A DNA stretch of 64,000 nt from Candidatus Merdivicinus intestinavium (GTDB lineage Bacteria > Bacillota > Clostridia > Oscillospirales > Ruminococcaceae), in the NCBI GenBank assembly GCA_018713245.1, contig DVFM01000033.1:19736-83735 (forward strand), written 5' to 3'. Position numbers and translations under genes: made by a program. Under the pieces are notes generated by a model that saw only the letters and a program-made list of their open reading frames with translations, made no database searches and was not told the DNA's origin. Shown piece by piece: positions 26,842 to 36,298 of this stretch. How positions within the stretch are numbered: the stretch's first letter is position 1; the number at the start of each line of letters is the position of its first letter.

Positions 26842-28137
26842 ATGTATCGTTATCCGCTTCCCACTCCCAAGCAGGAAGAGTGGGCCAATATGGAAATGGG
26901 CGTCATTATCCATCACTGCATGGAAACCTACCATCCGGAGATTCCTATGAGCGAGTGGAAAACCTCCCCGGACAAGATGCCGGCGGAATCCTTTGCGCCC
27001 ACCGACGAGAATACCGATCAGTGGATGGCGGCGGCCGCCGCTATGGGGGCCAAGTACGCGGTGCTCGTGACCAACCATGTCACCGGCTTCTCCCTGTGGC
27101 CCACCAAGGAAAATGATTATTCCATCGCGAAATCCCCGTATCAGGACGGCAAGGCGGACATTGTGCGGGATTTCATCGCATCCTGCAAGAAATACGGCAT
27201 CAAGCCGGGCCTTTATTACTCCACCGGCTGCAACGGCTACTGCGGCATCAACGACGCCACTGCGAAGGACTATTTTTCCCCGGAATACCAGTCCTATGTC
27301 CGGATGGTGGAGCGCCAGCTCCGGGAAATCTGGGGCAATTACGGCGAGCTCTTTGAAATCTGGTTTGACGGCGGCGTCATTCCCCACAGCCTGGGCGGCC
27401 CGGATGTTGTAAGCCTCATTCGGGAGTACCAGCCCAACGCCATCTGCTTCCAGGGACCGAAGGAGCATTTTCAGAACCTGCGCTGGGTCGGCAACGAGCG
27501 GGGAATGGCTCCCCTGGACTGCTGGTCCACCTCCAAAAACAACACCTGCGGCTTCGGCGGCACGGAAGAGGACGACGTGATCGGCGTGGGCAACCCCGAC
27601 GGCCAATACTGGATTCCTGCGGAGACCGACATGGGCAACCGCCGTCAGGAGGCCTTCGGCGGCGGCTGGGGCTGGGCGGAAAACGAGGAGCACCTGGTCT
27701 ACCCGGCCGAGGAGCTGCTGGAACGCTACATCACCTCGGTGGGACGCAACTCCAACCTGCTCATGGGCATGTGCATCAGCAAGCGCGGCCACTTTGAGGA
27801 CGCCGCGCAGTTTGAAGAATTCGGCCGGCTGGTGAAGGACCTGTACCGCAGCCCCATCGCTTCCTGCCGCGGGAACGGCGGCGAATTCACCCTGGAGTTT
27901 GACCAGCCTGAAATGGCCCGGAACCTGATTATCATGGAGGATATCCATTACGGCGAGCGGGTCCGCCGCTTTGACGTGGAAATCCTTACGGATTCCGGCT
28001 GGGAGCCTTTCTTCGAGGCGCACTGCATCGGCCATAAGCGCATTATTCCCGTCGGGCGCGCAGTCCGCGGCGTGCGTCTGAATATCCGCGAAGCGGTGGA
28101 TACGCCGATTATCAAGGACATGACGCTCTACCGCTGA
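26842..28137 (+). CDS. Alpha-L-fucosidase, GH29 (second gene)
   Basis: 431 residues, cytoplasmic. GH29 features: EMGVIIHHCMETYHP near the N-terminus, VLVTNHVTGFSLWP near 75, and FEIWFDGG with Asp176 as likely nucleophile; a C-terminal discoidin-like domain follows. It diverges clearly from the GH29 at 2573 and looks like the branch specific for 1,3/1,4-linked fucose, though that is inference. AAGGAGG precedes the ATG. It is the last gene of the second glycan operon; no clear terminator follows before the thiamine leader. Confidence 0.9.
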   Translation: MYRYPLPTPKQEEWANMEMGVIIHHCMETYHPEIPMSEWKTSPDKMPAESFAPTDENTDQWMAAAAAMGAKYAVLVTNHVTGFSLWPTKENDYSIAKSPYQDGKADIVRDFIASCKKYGIKPGLYYSTGCNGYCGINDATAKDYFSPEYQSYVRMVERQLREIWGNYGELFEIWFDGGVIPHSLGGPDVVSLIREYQPNAICFQGPKEHFQNLRWVGNERGMAPLDCWSTSKNNTCGFGGTEEDDVIGVGNPDGQYWIPAETDMGNRRQEAFGGGWGWAENEEHLVYPAEELLERYITSVGRNSNLLMGMCISKRGHFEDAAQFEEFGRLVKDLYRSPIASCRGNGGEFTLEFDQPEMARNLIIMEDIHYGERVRRFDVEILTDSGWEPFFEAHCIGHKRIIPVGRAVRGVRLNIREAVDTPIIKDMTLYR

Positions 28138-28235
28138 ATCTGAAGCGGGAGCGCTGTGACGGCGAATTTCCAAGCGGATTTCAGGCTGCCAAAATAATAT
28201 TTTGCGGTTTTTCGCACTTTTTCGCATCCCCTGCC

Positions 28236-28264
28236 TTGACAGGCGGGGGATCGTCTGTTATAAT
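28236..28264 (+). promoter_or_regulatory. Promoter of the thiamine operon
   Basis: TTGACA, 17 bases, TATAAT: full consensus, ten bases before the riboswitch. Confidence 0.85.
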
Positions 28265-28273
28265 AAAGAAAAA

Positions 28274-28362
28274 TACGGGGGAGCTTGTATCGGCAGGCTG
28301 AGAGGAAGTCCACCTACTTCGACCCTTATACCTGATGCGGATAATGCCGTCGTAGGAAGTCA
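28274..28362 (+). promoter_or_regulatory. TPP riboswitch (THI element)
   Basis: Contains the conserved blocks in order: ACGGGGGAGC, GGCTGAGAGGA, GACCCTTATACCTGATGCGG and ATAATGCCGTCGTAGGAAGT. Binding of thiamine pyrophosphate should favour the terminator that follows and shut off the eight biosynthetic genes. Confidence 0.95.
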
Positions 28363-28396
28363 GATTTGCTTTTTGGAAGCTGGACCTTGCTTTTTC

Positions 28397-28430
28397 CCGG
28401 GGATACCGTTGAGGGTATCCCCGGTTTTTT
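28397..28430 (+). terminator. Riboswitch-controlled terminator
   Basis: CCGGGGATACC/GGTATCCCCGG, 11 perfect pairs, six-base loop, T6. It is the expression platform of the TPP riboswitch. Confidence 0.92.
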
Positions 28431-28457
28431 GCGTTTGCAGGTATTAAGGAGGTTTAC

Positions 28458-28652
28458 ATGGTAACAGTGAACGGAACGAAGGCGGACATTGCCGGCATGA
28501 CGGTGGCCGCCTATCTGGCTTCGGCCGGCTATGACCCGGCCCGTGTGGCAGTGGAGCAAAACGGAGCCATCGTGCCGAAAGCCCGGTACGATGCGGCAGT
28601 ATTGAATGACGGCGATTCGGTGGAGGTCGTCAGCTTTGTGGGGGGTGGCTGA
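28458..28652 (+). CDS. thiS: Sulfur carrier protein ThiS
   Basis: 64 residues, ubiquitin-like fold, ending in the required Gly-Gly (SFVGGG). The C-terminal glycine is adenylylated by ThiF and then carries the sulfur used by ThiG for thiazole formation. AAGGAGG precedes the ATG. First gene of the operon; thiF starts two bases after its stop. Confidence 0.95.
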   Translation: MVTVNGTKADIAGMTVAAYLASAGYDPARVAVEQNGAIVPKARYDAAVLNDGDSVEVVSFVGGG

Positions 28653-28654
28653 GT

Positions 28655-29290
28655 TTGCTGCCTTCCAGAGAGGAGATGGACCGCGCCCTGCGCCGGCGGG
28701 CCGGCGGGGAGCTGCGGGATCGATTTAAGGGCGCGACGGCCGCAGTCTGCGGCCTGGGGGGCCTTGGCTCCAACATTGCCGTTTCTTTGGCCCGCGCGGG
28801 CGTCGGGACGCTTCTCCTGTTCGATTTTGACCGGGTGGATGTGTCCAACCTGAACCGGCAGCAGTATAAAGCGGCCCAGGTGGGGATGGAAAAAGCCCTG
28901 GCCCTTGCGGAAAATCTCCGGGAAATTTCCCCCTATACCGCCCTGCGGCCCCATGTCGTGCGGCTTACGGAGGAGAATGTCCCGGAGCTGCTGGCGGAAG
29001 CGCAGGTAATCTGCGAAGCCTTCGACCGCCCGGAGGAAAAGAGCATGCTTGTCAACGCCGTGCTGGAAAAGCTGCCGGACGCTTACCTGGTCGCCGCCTC
29101 CGGGATGGCGGGGCTCGGGTCGGCCAACAGCATCCGGACGCGGCGGGTAGCCGGGCGCTTCTACCTCTGCGGGGACGGCGTCAGCGGCGTTTCTGAGGAA
29201 ACGGGCCTTTTTTCCACCCGTGCGGCGCTTTGCGCGGCCCATCAGGCCCATATGGTCCTGCGGATTCTCGCAGGGGAGTTTGACGTTTGA
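28655..29290 (+). CDS. thiF: ThiS adenylyltransferase ThiF
   Basis: 211 residues, the short E1-like form without rhodanese domain (TIGR02354-like). Nucleotide-binding loop GLGGLGSN near 33, [16 protein letters not shown] near 58. It activates the ThiS C-terminus with ATP. The start is a TTG directly after the thiS stop, with GGGGGTGG inside the thiS end as ribosome binding site, implying translational coupling. Confidence 0.92.
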   Translation: MLPSREEMDRALRRRAGGELRDRFKGATAAVCGLGGLGSNIAVSLARAGVGTLLLFDFDRVDVSNLNRQQYKAAQVGMEKALALAENLREISPYTALRPHVVRLTEENVPELLAEAQVICEAFDRPEEKSMLVNAVLEKLPDAYLVAASGMAGLGSANSIRTRRVAGRFYLCGDGVSGVSEETGLFSTRAALCAAHQAHMVLRILAGEFDV

Positions 29291-29309
29291 AAGAAAGAAG
29301 GAAAATCAC

Positions 29310-30083
29310 TTGAAAAACAACGATACGCTGGTCATCGGCGGCCATGAATTTCACTCCAGATTTATCCTGGGGTCCGGGAAATATTCGCTGAAGCTCATCG
29401 AAGCGGCTGTGCGGGACGCGGGGGCGGAAATCATCACCCTGGCGGTCCGCCGGGCCAATACGAAGGAACAGGAAAATATCCTGGATTACATCCCGAAGGG
29501 CGTGACCCTCCTTCCCAACACCTCCGGCGCCCGGACGGCGGAGGAAGCGGTCCGCATCGCCCGCCTGGCCCGGGAGCTGGGATGCGGCGATTTTGTCAAG
29601 ATTGAGATCATGCGGGACACCAAATATCTCCTTCCCGACAACGCGGAAACCATCCGCGCTACCGAAATCCTCGCGAAGGAGGGGTTTGTGGTCATGCCCT
29701 ACATGTATCCGGATTTAAACGCCGCCCGGGACCTTGCAAACGCGGGAGCGGCCGCCGTCATGCCGCTGGCGGCGCCCATCGGTTCCAACAAGGGCCTTGC
29801 GACCCGGGATTTTATCCAGATTCTGATTGACGAAATCGACCTTCCCGTCATCGTGGACGCCGGAATCGGACGTCCCTCCCAGGCCTGCGAGGCCATGGAG
29901 ATGGGCGCGGCGGCCATTATGGCCAACACGGCGCTGGCCACCGCGGGGGACCTTCCGCTGATGGCGGCGGCTTTCCGCCAGGCCGTCGAGGCGGGACGCA
30001 AGGCGTATCTGTCCGGCCTGGGCCGGGTTCTGGCCCGGGGCGCCAGCGCATCGGACCCGCTGACCGGCTTCCTCCGGGATTAA
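29310..30083 (+). CDS. thiG: Thiazole synthase ThiG
   Basis: 257 residues. TIM barrel with the Schiff-base Lys in FVKIEI, GSGKY near the N-terminus, [17 protein letters not shown] and [11 protein letters not shown], all typical of ThiG. It condenses deoxyxylulose phosphate, dehydroglycine and ThiS-thiocarboxylate into the thiazole carboxylate. The track ORF starts 30 codons too early inside thiF; I use TTG 29310, preceded by AGAAGGA, which gives the family length. Confidence 0.95.
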   Translation: MKNNDTLVIGGHEFHSRFILGSGKYSLKLIEAAVRDAGAEIITLAVRRANTKEQENILDYIPKGVTLLPNTSGARTAEEAVRIARLARELGCGDFVKIEIMRDTKYLLPDNAETIRATEILAKEGFVVMPYMYPDLNAARDLANAGAAAVMPLAAPIGSNKGLATRDFIQILIDEIDLPVIVDAGIGRPSQACEAMEMGAAAIMANTALATAGDLPLMAAAFRQAVEAGRKAYLSGLGRVLARGASASDPLTGFLRD

Positions 30084-30095
30084 GGGGGGACCAGC

Positions 30096-31349
30096 ATGGA
30101 TCAGCAGTTTTTCGTCGATTCTTCCTATCTTTCCAAAGAGGCGCTGGAAAAAAAGCACCGCCTGGAAACGGACCCGTCCTTCCGCACAAACCACATGGAA
30201 TATCTGCCCGGCATGGAGCAGATTCACTCGGACGTCTGTCAGAAGGTCCTCTCCCAGATGGATTCCTACGACCCCTCCCGCTACACCGCGCGGGACGTGA
30301 AGGCCGCGCTGGAGCATGAAACCTGCTCCGTCGAGGACTTCAAAGCCCTTCTTTCCCCGGCGGCGGAGCCGTTCCTGGAGCAGATGGCCCAGCGCGCCTG
30401 CCAGGAGACCAAAAAGCATTTCGGCAACACCGTTTACCTGTTCACCCCGCTGTATATTGCCAACTACTGCGAAAATTACTGTGTTTACTGCGGCTTCAAC
30501 TGCTACAACCACATCCGCAGAATGAAGCTCTCCTATGAGCAGATGGAGCATGAAATGAAGGTGATCGCCGACAGCGGGATGGAGGAGATTCTGATTCTCA
30601 CCGGCGAAAGCCGCAGCCAGAGCAGCGTGGAGTACATCGGGGAAGCCTGTAAGCTGGCCCGCCGGTATTTCCGGATGGTGGGGCTGGAAATTTACCCGGT
30701 GAACACCGATGAATACCGGTATCTGCACGAATGCGGAGCGGATTACGTCACCGTGTTCCAGGAAACCTACGACCGCGTGAAATATGAAACCCTCCATCTG
30801 ATGGGGCACAAGCGGGTCTGGCCCTACCGTTTCGACGCCCAGGAGCGGGCGCTGATGGGCGGGATGCGGGGCGTCGCCTTCTCTGCGCTGCTGGGCCTTT
30901 CCGATTTCCGGAAAGATGCGCTGGCCAGCGCGCTGCATGTATACTATCTCCAGCGGAAGTACCCGGCGGCGGAAATGTCTCTTTCCTGCCCGCGGCTGCG
31001 CCCCATCGTCAACAACGACAAAATCAGCCCCCAGGACGTGGGGGAGCGCCAGCTCTGCCAGGTGCTCTGCGCCTACCGCATCTTCCTCCCCTTTGTGGGA
31101 ATCACCGTCTCGTCCAGGGAGAGCGCCGCGTTCCGCAACGGCATCGTCCGCATTGCGGCCACCAAGGTTTCCGCCGGCGTTTCCACCGGAATCGGCGACC
31201 ATGAGAGCAAATACACCGGAAAGGAGCCGGACGGGGCCGAAGGAGACGAGCAGTTCGTCATTGACGACGGCCGCAGCCTGGACCAGATGTATCGGGATAT
31301 CCAGGGCGAGGGACTTCAGCCCGTCCTGAACGACTATTTGTATGTTTAA
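30096..31349 (+). CDS. thiH: 2-iminoacetate synthase ThiH (radical SAM)
   Basis: 417 residues. The radical SAM cluster CENYCVYC (Cys125, 129, 132) follows a ThiH-type N-terminus; SAM-binding EILILTGESR and the BATS domain follow. It splits tyrosine to dehydroglycine and p-cresol for ThiG, the oxygen-independent alternative to ThiO, in keeping with an anaerobe. GGGGGGACC precedes the ATG. Its last codons overlap the start of tenI by eight bases. Confidence 0.95.
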   Translation: MDQQFFVDSSYLSKEALEKKHRLETDPSFRTNHMEYLPGMEQIHSDVCQKVLSQMDSYDPSRYTARDVKAALEHETCSVEDFKALLSPAAEPFLEQMAQRACQETKKHFGNTVYLFTPLYIANYCENYCVYCGFNCYNHIRRMKLSYEQMEHEMKVIADSGMEEILILTGESRSQSSVEYIGEACKLARRYFRMVGLEIYPVNTDEYRYLHECGADYVTVFQETYDRVKYETLHLMGHKRVWPYRFDAQERALMGGMRGVAFSALLGLSDFRKDALASALHVYYLQRKYPAAEMSLSCPRLRPIVNNDKISPQDVGERQLCQVLCAYRIFLPFVGITVSSRESAAFRNGIVRIAATKVSAGVSTGIGDHESKYTGKEPDGAEGDEQFVIDDGRSLDQMYRDIQGEGLQPVLNDYLYV

Positions 31350-31962
31350 GATTTTATGCGTGACAAACCGCGCCCTCTGCGGCGGGGATTTTCTGGAGCA
31401 AATCGGGAAGATCGCCCAAAGCGGCGCCGGCGGGATCATCCTGCGGGAGAAGGACCTGAGCGAAGGGGAATACCGCAGCCTTGCCGGAAAGGTCATGGAA
31501 ATCTGCGGGCAGCACGGCACGCCCTGCATCCTGCACAGCTTTGCCGGCGGGGCGGCTTCGCTCGGCGCTTCGGCCATCCACCTGCCGCTCCCCAGGCTCC
31601 GGGAACTGGCTCCGGCGCAGAGGGCGGCGTTCCGCACCGTCGGCGCTTCCTGCCATTCCCTTGCCGACGCGGAGGAGGCGGAGAAGCTGGGCTGCGCCTA
31701 TGTGACGCTGGGCCACATTTTTCCGACCGACTGCAAAAAGGGGCTGCCGCCCCGGGGGCTGGAACTGCTCCGGGAGGTCTGCGCCGCCGTGTCCGTGCCG
31801 GTTTTCGCCATCGGCGGAATCAGCGCGGAAAACATTGCCGCCGTCAAAGAAGCCGGCGCGGCCGGGGCCTGCGTCATGAGCGGCTTTATGCGCTGCGCCG
31901 ACCCGGCGGCATATCTGCGGGAATTCCGGAAAGCGGGGGATATTGATGAAATTCAGCCGTGA
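31342..31962 (+). CDS. tenI: Thiazole tautomerase TenI
   Basis: 206 residues, ThiE-like barrel. The stretch [12 protein letters not shown] followed by RGLELL matches the TenI signature (GHVFETDCKKGLEGRG in Bacillus), including the catalytic His. It also has VTNR and [12 protein letters not shown]. In TenI this fold aromatises the thiazole product of ThiG rather than coupling thiazole and pyrimidine. A true ThiE follows at once, which supports the TenI assignment. It starts inside the end of thiH and runs 17 bases into thiE. Confidence 0.85.
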   Translation: MFKILCVTNRALCGGDFLEQIGKIAQSGAGGIILREKDLSEGEYRSLAGKVMEICGQHGTPCILHSFAGGAASLGASAIHLPLPRLRELAPAQRAAFRTVGASCHSLADAEEAEKLGCAYVTLGHIFPTDCKKGLPPRGLELLREVCAAVSVPVFAIGGISAENIAAVKEAGAAGACVMSGFMRCADPAAYLREFRKAGDIDEIQP

Positions 31963-32593
31963 GCAGCTTTTGCTCTACGCCGTAACCGACCGCGCCTGGA
32001 CGGGACGCCAGACGCTGTATGAACAGATTGAGTCCGCCCTGAAGGGCGGCGTCACCATGGTCCAGCTCCGGGAAAAAGGGCTGGCGGAAGCGGAATTTAT
32101 CAAAGAAGCGGTCCGGGTCAGGGAGCTGTGCGGCCGGTACGGGGTGCCGCTTATCATCAACGACAGCCTGGAAACCGCGCTGGCCAGCGGGGCGGACGGC
32201 GTCCATGTGGGCCTTGAGGACCTTCCCGTCGCGGAAATCCGCCGGAGGGCCGGGCGGGATTTCATCATCGGCGCGACGGCCAAAACGGTGGAGCAGGCGA
32301 AAAAGGCCGAAGCGGACGGCGCGGATTACCTGGGGGTCGGGGCGGTTTTTCCGTCGCCCACCAAGAAAAACGCCATCCGGATTACGGTGGGACAGCTCCG
32401 GGAAATCTGCGGCGCCGTCTCCATCCCGGCCGCGGCCATCGGCGGCATCGGCAGAGAGAACATGCCGCAGCTGGCCGGAACGGGGATCAGCGGCGCGGCG
32501 CTGGTTTCGGCGGTGTTTTCCGCCGGGGACATTGAGGCGGAATGCCGCCTGCTCCGCAAAATGGCTGAGGAGGTTGTGCACGGTGGAAAATAA
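31946..32593 (+). CDS. thiE: Thiamine-phosphate synthase ThiE
   Basis: 215 residues. [34 protein letters not shown] and [14 protein letters not shown] are the phosphate- and pyrimidine-binding motifs of ThiE. It couples HMP-PP with thiazole phosphate to thiamine phosphate. ATG 31946 follows AAGCGGGGGA; it overlaps the end of tenI. Confidence 0.93.
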   Translation: MKFSREQLLLYAVTDRAWTGRQTLYEQIESALKGGVTMVQLREKGLAEAEFIKEAVRVRELCGRYGVPLIINDSLETALASGADGVHVGLEDLPVAEIRRRAGRDFIIGATAKTVEQAKKAEADGADYLGVGAVFPSPTKKNAIRITVGQLREICGAVSIPAAAIGGIGRENMPQLAGTGISGAALVSAVFSAGDIEAECRLLRKMAEEVVHGGK

Positions 32594-32615
32594 AGCGGGA
32601 CCCGGGCGGGAGCGC

Positions 32616-33407
32616 ATGAAAACTGCCCTGACCATCGCCGGAAGCGACTCCGGCGGGGGGGCCGGCATCCAGGCGGACATCAAAACCATGACCGTGCACG
32701 GCGTTTACGCCATGTCCGCGGTGACGGCGCTGACCGCACAGAATACGCTGGGCGTTTCAGAGGTGCTGCCGGTCCCGCCGGATTTCCTGGAAAAGCAGCT
32801 GGACGCGGTGTTTGAGGACATCCCTCCCGACGCCGTCAAAATCGGGATGATCCCTTCGGAGGAGCATGTCCGGGCCATCGCCCGGCGGCTGCGGAAATAC
32901 GGGGCGGGAAATATCGTCGTCGATCCGGTCCTTTCCTCCTCCAGCGGCGCCAGCTTTCTGCATCGCAGCCAGGCGAAGGCGCTGGCGGAGAAGCTGTTCC
33001 CCCTGGCCGCCGTTGTCACCCCCAATATCCCGGAAACGGAGGCGTTTACCGGCCTTAAAATCGCGGGCAAGCCGGATATGGAGGAGGCAGCCAGGCGCAT
33101 CAGCCGCACCTACGGCTGCGCGGTGCTCTGCAAGGGGGGACACAGCGCGGGGGGCGCGGACGATTTTCTCTTCGCGGACGGAAAAGGGCTCTGGCTGGAA
33201 AGCCCCCGCATTCCAAACCCCAACACCCACGGGACCGGCTGCACCCTTTCCAGCGCCATTGCGGCCAATCTGGCGAAAGGGTATCCGCTGGAAGCGGCAG
33301 TCAGGCGCGGGAAGGATTATCTTACCGGCGCAATCGCCGCCATGCTGGACCTGGGCCGCGGCAGCGGGCCGCTGAACCACGCCTATCAACTGACCAAACG
33401 ACCTTAA
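32616..33407 (+). CDS. thiD: HMP/HMP-phosphate kinase ThiD
   Basis: 263 residues of ribokinase fold: [19 protein letters not shown] at the N-terminus, [20 protein letters not shown] and the anion hole/ catalytic [15 protein letters not shown]. It phosphorylates hydroxymethylpyrimidine twice to HMP-PP for ThiE. The long track ORF begins out of context inside thiE; the start is ATG 32616 with GGGCGGGAG upstream. Confidence 0.95.
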   Translation: MKTALTIAGSDSGGGAGIQADIKTMTVHGVYAMSAVTALTAQNTLGVSEVLPVPPDFLEKQLDAVFEDIPPDAVKIGMIPSEEHVRAIARRLRKYGAGNIVVDPVLSSSSGASFLHRSQAKALAEKLFPLAAVVTPNIPETEAFTGLKIAGKPDMEEAARRISRTYGCAVLCKGGHSAGGADDFLFADGKGLWLESPRIPNPNTHGTGCTLSSAIAANLAKGYPLEAAVRRGKDYLTGAIAAMLDLGRGSGPLNHAYQLTKRP

Positions 33408-33420
33408 CAGGAGGATGATT

Positions 33421-34731
33421 ATGGAACAATATACAACCCAGATGGACGCGGCGCGGAAGGGCATTGTGACGCCCCAGCTCAGAACGGTCGCGGAAAAGGA
33501 AAAAATGCCGGTGGAGCAGCTGATGCGGCTGGTGGCCGAAGGAAAGGTGGCTATCTGCGCCAACAAGCGCCACACCTGCCTGAACCCGGAGGGGGTCGGC
33601 AGCATGCTGCGCACCAAAATCAACGTGAACCTGGGGGTTTCCCGGGACTGCAAGGACTACAATATTGAAATGCAGAAGGTGCTGAGCGCCGTGAAACTGG
33701 GGGCGGAGTCCATTATGGACCTGTCCAGCCACGGGGACACCCAGCCCTTCCGCCGGAAGCTGGTGGAGGAGTGCCCGGCCATGATCGGGACGGTCCCGGT
33801 CTACGACAGCGTCATCCACTACCAGCGGGACCTGGGGACGCTCACCGCCCGGGATTTCATTGACGTGGTGCGGCTCCATGCGGAGGACGGCGTGGATTTT
33901 GTCACCCTCCACTGCGGCATTACCCGGAAAACAATGGACCAGATCCGCACGCACAAGCGGAAAATGAACATCGTAAGCCGGGGCGGAAGCCTGGTTTTCG
34001 CCTGGATGAGCATGACCGGCCGGGAAAACCCGTTCTATGAGTATTTCGACGAGATTCTGGAAATCTGCGAGAAGCACGACGTCACCATCTCGCTGGGAGA
34101 CGCCTGCCGGCCCGGCTGCCTGGCCGACGCCACCGATGTCTGCCAGATGGAGGAACTGGTGCGGCTGGGCGAACTCACCAAGCGCGCCTGGGCGCACAAT
34201 GTGCAGGTGATGGTGGAAGGGCCGGGCCACGTCCCACTGAACCAGGTTGCCGCCAATATGCAGGTGCAGCAGAGCATCTGCATGGGCGCGCCCTTTTATG
34301 TGCTGGGGCCCCTTGTCACCGACATTGCGCCGGGCTACGACCACATCACCGCCGCCATCGGCGGGGCGGTGGCGGCCATGAGCGGCGCGGCTTTCCTCTG
34401 CTATGTGACCCCGGCGGAGCACCTGGCCCTGCCCAATGTGGAGGACGTCAAGCAGGGAATCATTGCCTCCAAAATCGCCGCCCACGCGGCGGACATTGCC
34501 AAAAGCATCCCCGGCGCCCGGGAAATCGACGACCGGATGGCCGAGGCGCGGCGGAAGCTGGACTGGGAGGAGCAGTTCGCCTGCGCCCTGGACCCGGAAA
34601 CGGCGCGGGCCGTCCGCGACAGCCGCAAGCCGGAGGACGACCACAGCGACACCTGCAGCATGTGCGGCAAATTCTGCGCCGTGCGCAGCATGAACAAGGC
34701 GCTGGCCGGCGAGAATATCGACATTCTTTGA
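33421..34731 (+). CDS. thiC: Phosphomethylpyrimidine synthase ThiC
   Basis: 436 residues, the form without the long N-terminal domain. MNPEGVG-like core ([19 protein letters not shown]), [30 protein letters not shown], and the C-terminal iron-sulfur motif CSMCGKFC. It converts aminoimidazole ribotide to HMP phosphate by radical SAM chemistry. Two ATGs lie near AGGAGG; the one at 33421 has six-base spacing, the one at 33415 has none. Last gene of the operon, followed by a terminator. Confidence 0.97.
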   Translation: MEQYTTQMDAARKGIVTPQLRTVAEKEKMPVEQLMRLVAEGKVAICANKRHTCLNPEGVGSMLRTKINVNLGVSRDCKDYNIEMQKVLSAVKLGAESIMDLSSHGDTQPFRRKLVEECPAMIGTVPVYDSVIHYQRDLGTLTARDFIDVVRLHAEDGVDFVTLHCGITRKTMDQIRTHKRKMNIVSRGGSLVFAWMSMTGRENPFYEYFDEILEICEKHDVTISLGDACRPGCLADATDVCQMEELVRLGELTKRAWAHNVQVMVEGPGHVPLNQVAANMQVQQSICMGAPFYVLGPLVTDIAPGYDHITAAIGGAVAAMSGAAFLCYVTPAEHLALPNVEDVKQGIIASKIAAHAADIAKSIPGAREIDDRMAEARRKLDWEEQFACALDPETARAVRDSRKPEDDHSDTCSMCGKFCAVRSMNKALAGENIDIL

Positions 34732-34737
34732 TGATGA

Positions 34738-34774
34738 TTGGCGGGTGGGCCCATATCGGCCGCCCGCTTTTCCT
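34738..34774 (+). terminator. Terminator of the thiamine operon
   Basis: GCGGG-TG-GGCC, loop, GGCC-G-CCCGC followed by TTTTCCTTTT. It abuts the stop codon of the convergent gene. Confidence 0.75.
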
Positions 34775-34775
34775 T

Positions 34776-35510
34776 TTATCTGCGTGGGGCAGGGCGGGTT
34801 TCGCAGGGGCGCAGGATGCCGATGGGGGTCTGTTCCCGGGACTGCCCCAGCGGGTTCTGCGCCAGAACCCGGAGCAGGAGCTTCCGGTCAAGCCCCGGCT
34901 CGGAGCAGCCCAGAATCCGGCCGCCGATGTCGTTGCAGTCGATGATGAGCACTGCGCAGCCCAGCGCTTCCCTGAGTTCCCGTGCAAGGCGTTCGGGCTT
35001 GTCGGGCGCCGGAACGACGCAGCGGTCGTAGGGCGGAATGGTAAAGCCGCAGGGCCCGTCCACCGCCGCGGCCCGATACCCGGCCACCCGGTAAAACCAC
35101 CCCTTCTTTCCGAACAAACGCCCGGCCGCCCCGGCGGCGGCAGCCAGCAGGATGCGCGGCGCGCCGCATTCATCCAGCGCGCACTGCATGGTTTCCGGGA
35201 TGGAAAGGCCGATGCCGTAGTCCGTTTTCCGCACAAACCGGCAGAGGAACCGGGCGAGCCTGCCGGGGCGGATGCTCTCCATGGGGCGGGCTTTTCCCTG
35301 GGCGCAGGCCACCATTTTTTCGCTGAGCAGGAGGATGTCCCCCGGCCGGAGGAGGGGGGCCGCGTATTGGAAAAGGAACGCCTTCAGGTCGGTTTTTTCC
35401 GTGACCAGCTCGGTGATAATGCCGTAACAGCCGAAGGTTTGGCCGTCCGCCGTGACAAACTCCTCCTTTTCCGGATTGACGGTGAGAAAATTGCTGCTGT
35501 AATTCATCAT
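34776..35510 (-). CDS. Coenzyme F420-0:glutamate ligase-like protein
   Basis: 244 residues from ATG 35510 (a second ATG at 35507 has better spacing from AAGGA). The fold matches the CofE/F420_ligase family (PGDILLLSEKMVACAQGKARP, DYGIGLSIPETMQ, VLIIDCNDIGGRILG). CofE adds glutamate to F420-0, but no other F420 gene is in the window and such stand-alone homologues in Clostridia have unknown substrates. It is convergent with thiC and diverges from the HD-domain gene. A role in amide-ligation of some other cofactor or peptide is possible. Confidence 0.75.
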   Translation of the reverse strand: MMNYSSNFLTVNPEKEEFVTADGQTFGCYGIITELVTEKTDLKAFLFQYAAPLLRPGDILLLSEKMVACAQGKARPMESIRPGRLARFLCRFVRKTDYGIGLSIPETMQCALDECGAPRILLAAAAGAAGRLFGKKGWFYRVAGYRAAAVDGPCGFTIPPYDRCVVPAPDKPERLARELREALGCAVLIIDCNDIGGRILGCSEPGLDRKLLLRVLAQNPLGQSREQTPIGILRPCETRPAPRR

Positions 35511-35708
35511 AATCCTTCTTTCCCGTGAATTCCCTTTCATTATCCAACAGAATCGGGCGTTATGTTGGAAGTTTTCGGGAAGGGAATCTTAAGAAAACCT
35601 TTTTTAAATGGAAAGAAAATCATTGCCGCCCGAAAAGATTTTGAAAAAAATGCGCCGTTTTGCGAAAAATGTGCTATACTGGAACTAGTTTGTTTGGAGG
35701 AGGTCCTT

Positions 35709-36275
35709 ATGAGTTATCAAGAAGATTTTCGCTCGATTTTTCAGCAGCATGTCACCCGGAAGGGCGCGGACAAGCTCTTAGCCTGGCTGGAGCAGGGGGA
35801 TTTTTTCACCGCCCCGGCTTCCACGCGCTACCATCTGGCCGAGGACGGGGGGCTTTGTCTCCACAGCCTGCATGTTTATGACCGCCTGGACCGGCTGGTC
35901 AAGCAGGAGTGCCTGGAGGTTTCCCAGGAAAGCGTCGCCATCTGCGGCCTGCTCCACGACCTGTGCAAAGCCGGGTTTTACAAAAAGGAAATGCGCAACG
36001 TGAAGGTAAACGGCGCCTGGCAGGAGCGGCCGTATTTTTCCATCGAGGACCAGTTCCCTTACGGCCACGGGGAAAAGAGCGTGTTTCTCATAGAACGGTT
36101 TATCCGTCTGACCAGCGAGGAAGCGATTGCCATCCGCTGGCATATGGGCGGTTACGACGAGGCGGTAAAGGGCGGCAGCTACGCCATCAATAACGCCTAT
36201 AATCTGTTCCCCCTGGCCGTCTGCCTGCATATCGCCGACGTTCAGGCCACCTATTTGGACGAAGTCAAACACTGA
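35709..36275 (+). CDS. HD-domain hydrolase
   Basis: 188 residues. His in LCLHSLHVYDRL, the HD pair in GLLHDLCKAG and later IRWHMGGYD fit an HD-type metal phosphohydrolase, probably acting on a nucleotide or similar phosphate; the substrate is unknown. The true ATG is 35709 with TTGGAGGAGG upstream; the track extends it by 49 codons through the promoter. An extended -10 (TGcTATACT) lies about 30 bases upstream. First gene of a five-gene run with short gaps. Confidence 0.82.
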   Translation: MSYQEDFRSIFQQHVTRKGADKLLAWLEQGDFFTAPASTRYHLAEDGGLCLHSLHVYDRLDRLVKQECLEVSQESVAICGLLHDLCKAGFYKKEMRNVKVNGAWQERPYFSIEDQFPYGHGEKSVFLIERFIRLTSEEAIAIRWHMGGYDEAVKGGSYAINNAYNLFPLAVCLHIADVQATYLDEVKH

Positions 36276-36298
36276 CCCGCAGAAAGGACGTTTCATCA

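Larger units (their letters stand above)
28138..28457. other. Leader region of the thiamine operon
   Basis: 320 bases without a gene: about 95 bases with only a weak palindrome (CAAAATAATATTTTG), then the thi promoter, the TPP riboswitch, its terminator and the thiS ribosome binding site. Confidence 0.8.

Noticed and set aside
28189-28203. Palindrome CAAAATAATATTTTG as terminator of the second glycan operon
   Set aside because: AT-only arms with no GC stem and no T-tract; too weak to call.
26266-28227. 653-codon minus-strand ORF opposite GH35/GH29
   Set aside because: Shadow of two strong glycosidase genes in GC-rich DNA; no recognisable motif.
29715-31637. 640-codon minus-strand ORF opposite thiG, thiH and tenI
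   Set aside because: Shadow ORF; the plus-strand thiamine genes carry all family motifs.
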